From: Wenzhouxiangella sp.
GTDB taxonomy: Bacteria; Pseudomonadota; Gammaproteobacteria; Xanthomonadales; Wenzhouxiangellaceae
Assembly (NCBI GenBank): GCA_007127425.1
Contig: SKZJ01000315.1
Location: 1 to 14,009 of the forward strand
Direction: 5' to 3'
DNA length: 14,009 nt
Positions 13,910-14,009 of the stretch are shown here, piece after piece (positions within the stretch are counted from its first letter, which is position 1; each line of letters starts with the position of its first letter). Under the pieces are notes generated by a model. It was not told where the DNA came from. It did no database searches and saw nothing but the letters and a program-made list of their open reading frames with translations. A program made the position numbers and the translations under genes.

Positions 13910-14009
13910 GCGGGCGCGACGGAGCCTTTGCGGGATGACCCGGTGCGGCTTCGGCGAGCGTGGTTTGGTTATTCCAAATGAGCGAGCCGAAACGCAGCGG
14001 GTCGCCCGC
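13910..14009. repeat. long imperfect inverted repeat at the right edge
   Basis: GCGGGCG (13910-13916) pairs with CGCCCGC (14003-14009). Inside it, 13937-13968 pairs imperfectly with 13974-14003, closing on a perfect TTTGG-TTATT-CCAAA hairpin (13964-13978). Some arm bases near 14003 are shared between the outer and inner pairings. It may be a subterminal hairpin of a mobile element. Confidence 0.55.
13978..14009 (+). CDS. possible transposase start (10 codons visible)
   Basis: An ATG at 13978 opens MSEPKRSGSP and stays open to the window edge. Its position about 90 bases inside the putative insertion-sequence end suits a transposase start. There is no clear Shine-Dalgarno sequence, and ten codons cannot identify a family, so this is speculative. 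Confidence 0.25.
   Translation, partial: MSEPKRSGSP

Larger units (their letters stand above)
13888..14009 (+). mobile_element. putative left end of an insertion sequence (truncated by window)
   Basis: From 13888 the sequence begins GGGAACCTCTGAACAACTC, which resembles terminal inverted repeats of transposons with GGGAACCTCTGA ends. It is preceded by CTACTA, a possible duplicated target. An imperfect palindrome of about 100 bases follows, then a short reading frame. The other end is outside the window, so the element's family and limits cannot be confirmed. The call rests on recognition of the end motif, on its sharp change from the AT-richer spacer, and on the downstream start codon. Confidence 0.4.

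Noticed and set aside
1..14009. CRISPR array, tRNA or rRNA genes
   Set aside because: I saw no regularly spaced direct repeats, no cloverleaf with CCA-type ends and no rRNA-like conserved blocks on either strand.

Overview
The window is GC-rich, compactly organised chromosomal DNA. The OxyR/AhpC/AhpD set, the TrpRS type and DUF502 suggest a gammaproteobacterium, perhaps near Xanthomonadales or Chromatiales (Wenzhouxiangella-like). That placement is inferred from gene content and codon style, with no database search. Most of it is core-type genome, with an accessory signal only at the right edge.

Region 1 (3049 down to 1, minus strand) is a tight trpS-led operon: tryptophanyl-tRNA synthetase, a fumarylacetoacetate hydrolase (FAH) family enzyme, two tandem fluoride-channel genes (fluC/crcB), a small three-helix membrane protein of unknown family, and the start of an unidentified gene cut by the window edge. 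The junctions down to the small membrane protein overlap or nearly abut. The two FluC subunits have opposite charge bias and look like an antiparallel heterodimer.

Region 2 (3186-4701) holds a RuBisCO-like protein (form IV-type) on the plus strand, divergent from trpS, and a convergent hot-dog acyl-CoA thioesterase whose 3' end overlaps it by 14 bases.

Region 3 (4725-7190) is a peroxide-defence locus. ahpC and ahpD run on the minus strand and end at a strong intrinsic terminator. oxyR diverges from ahpC on the plus strand and keeps both redox cysteines, C199 and C208. The spacer between ahpC and ahpD carries two related hairpins with compensatory changes. The oxyR/ahpC intergenic region carries OxyR-like dyads and a terminator-like hairpin in the ahpC leader.

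Region 4 (11732 down to 7192, minus strand) is a four-gene ABC-2 cassette resembling GldA-GldF-GldG plus DUF4340: ATPase, permease, a large periplasmic auxiliary protein and a second membrane-anchored periplasmic protein. All genes overlap by 4 bases or are separated by 1 base.

Region 5 (11885-13797, plus strand) is an M14-like succinylglutamate desuccinylase/aspartoacylase family protein, a 69-residue PspB-like membrane micro-protein, and a DUF502 membrane protein.

The right edge (13798-14009) has an AT-richer spacer with a TTCGAATTT-type motif. It is followed by what looks like the left end of an insertion sequence, including an imperfect palindrome and a possible transposase start truncated by the window.
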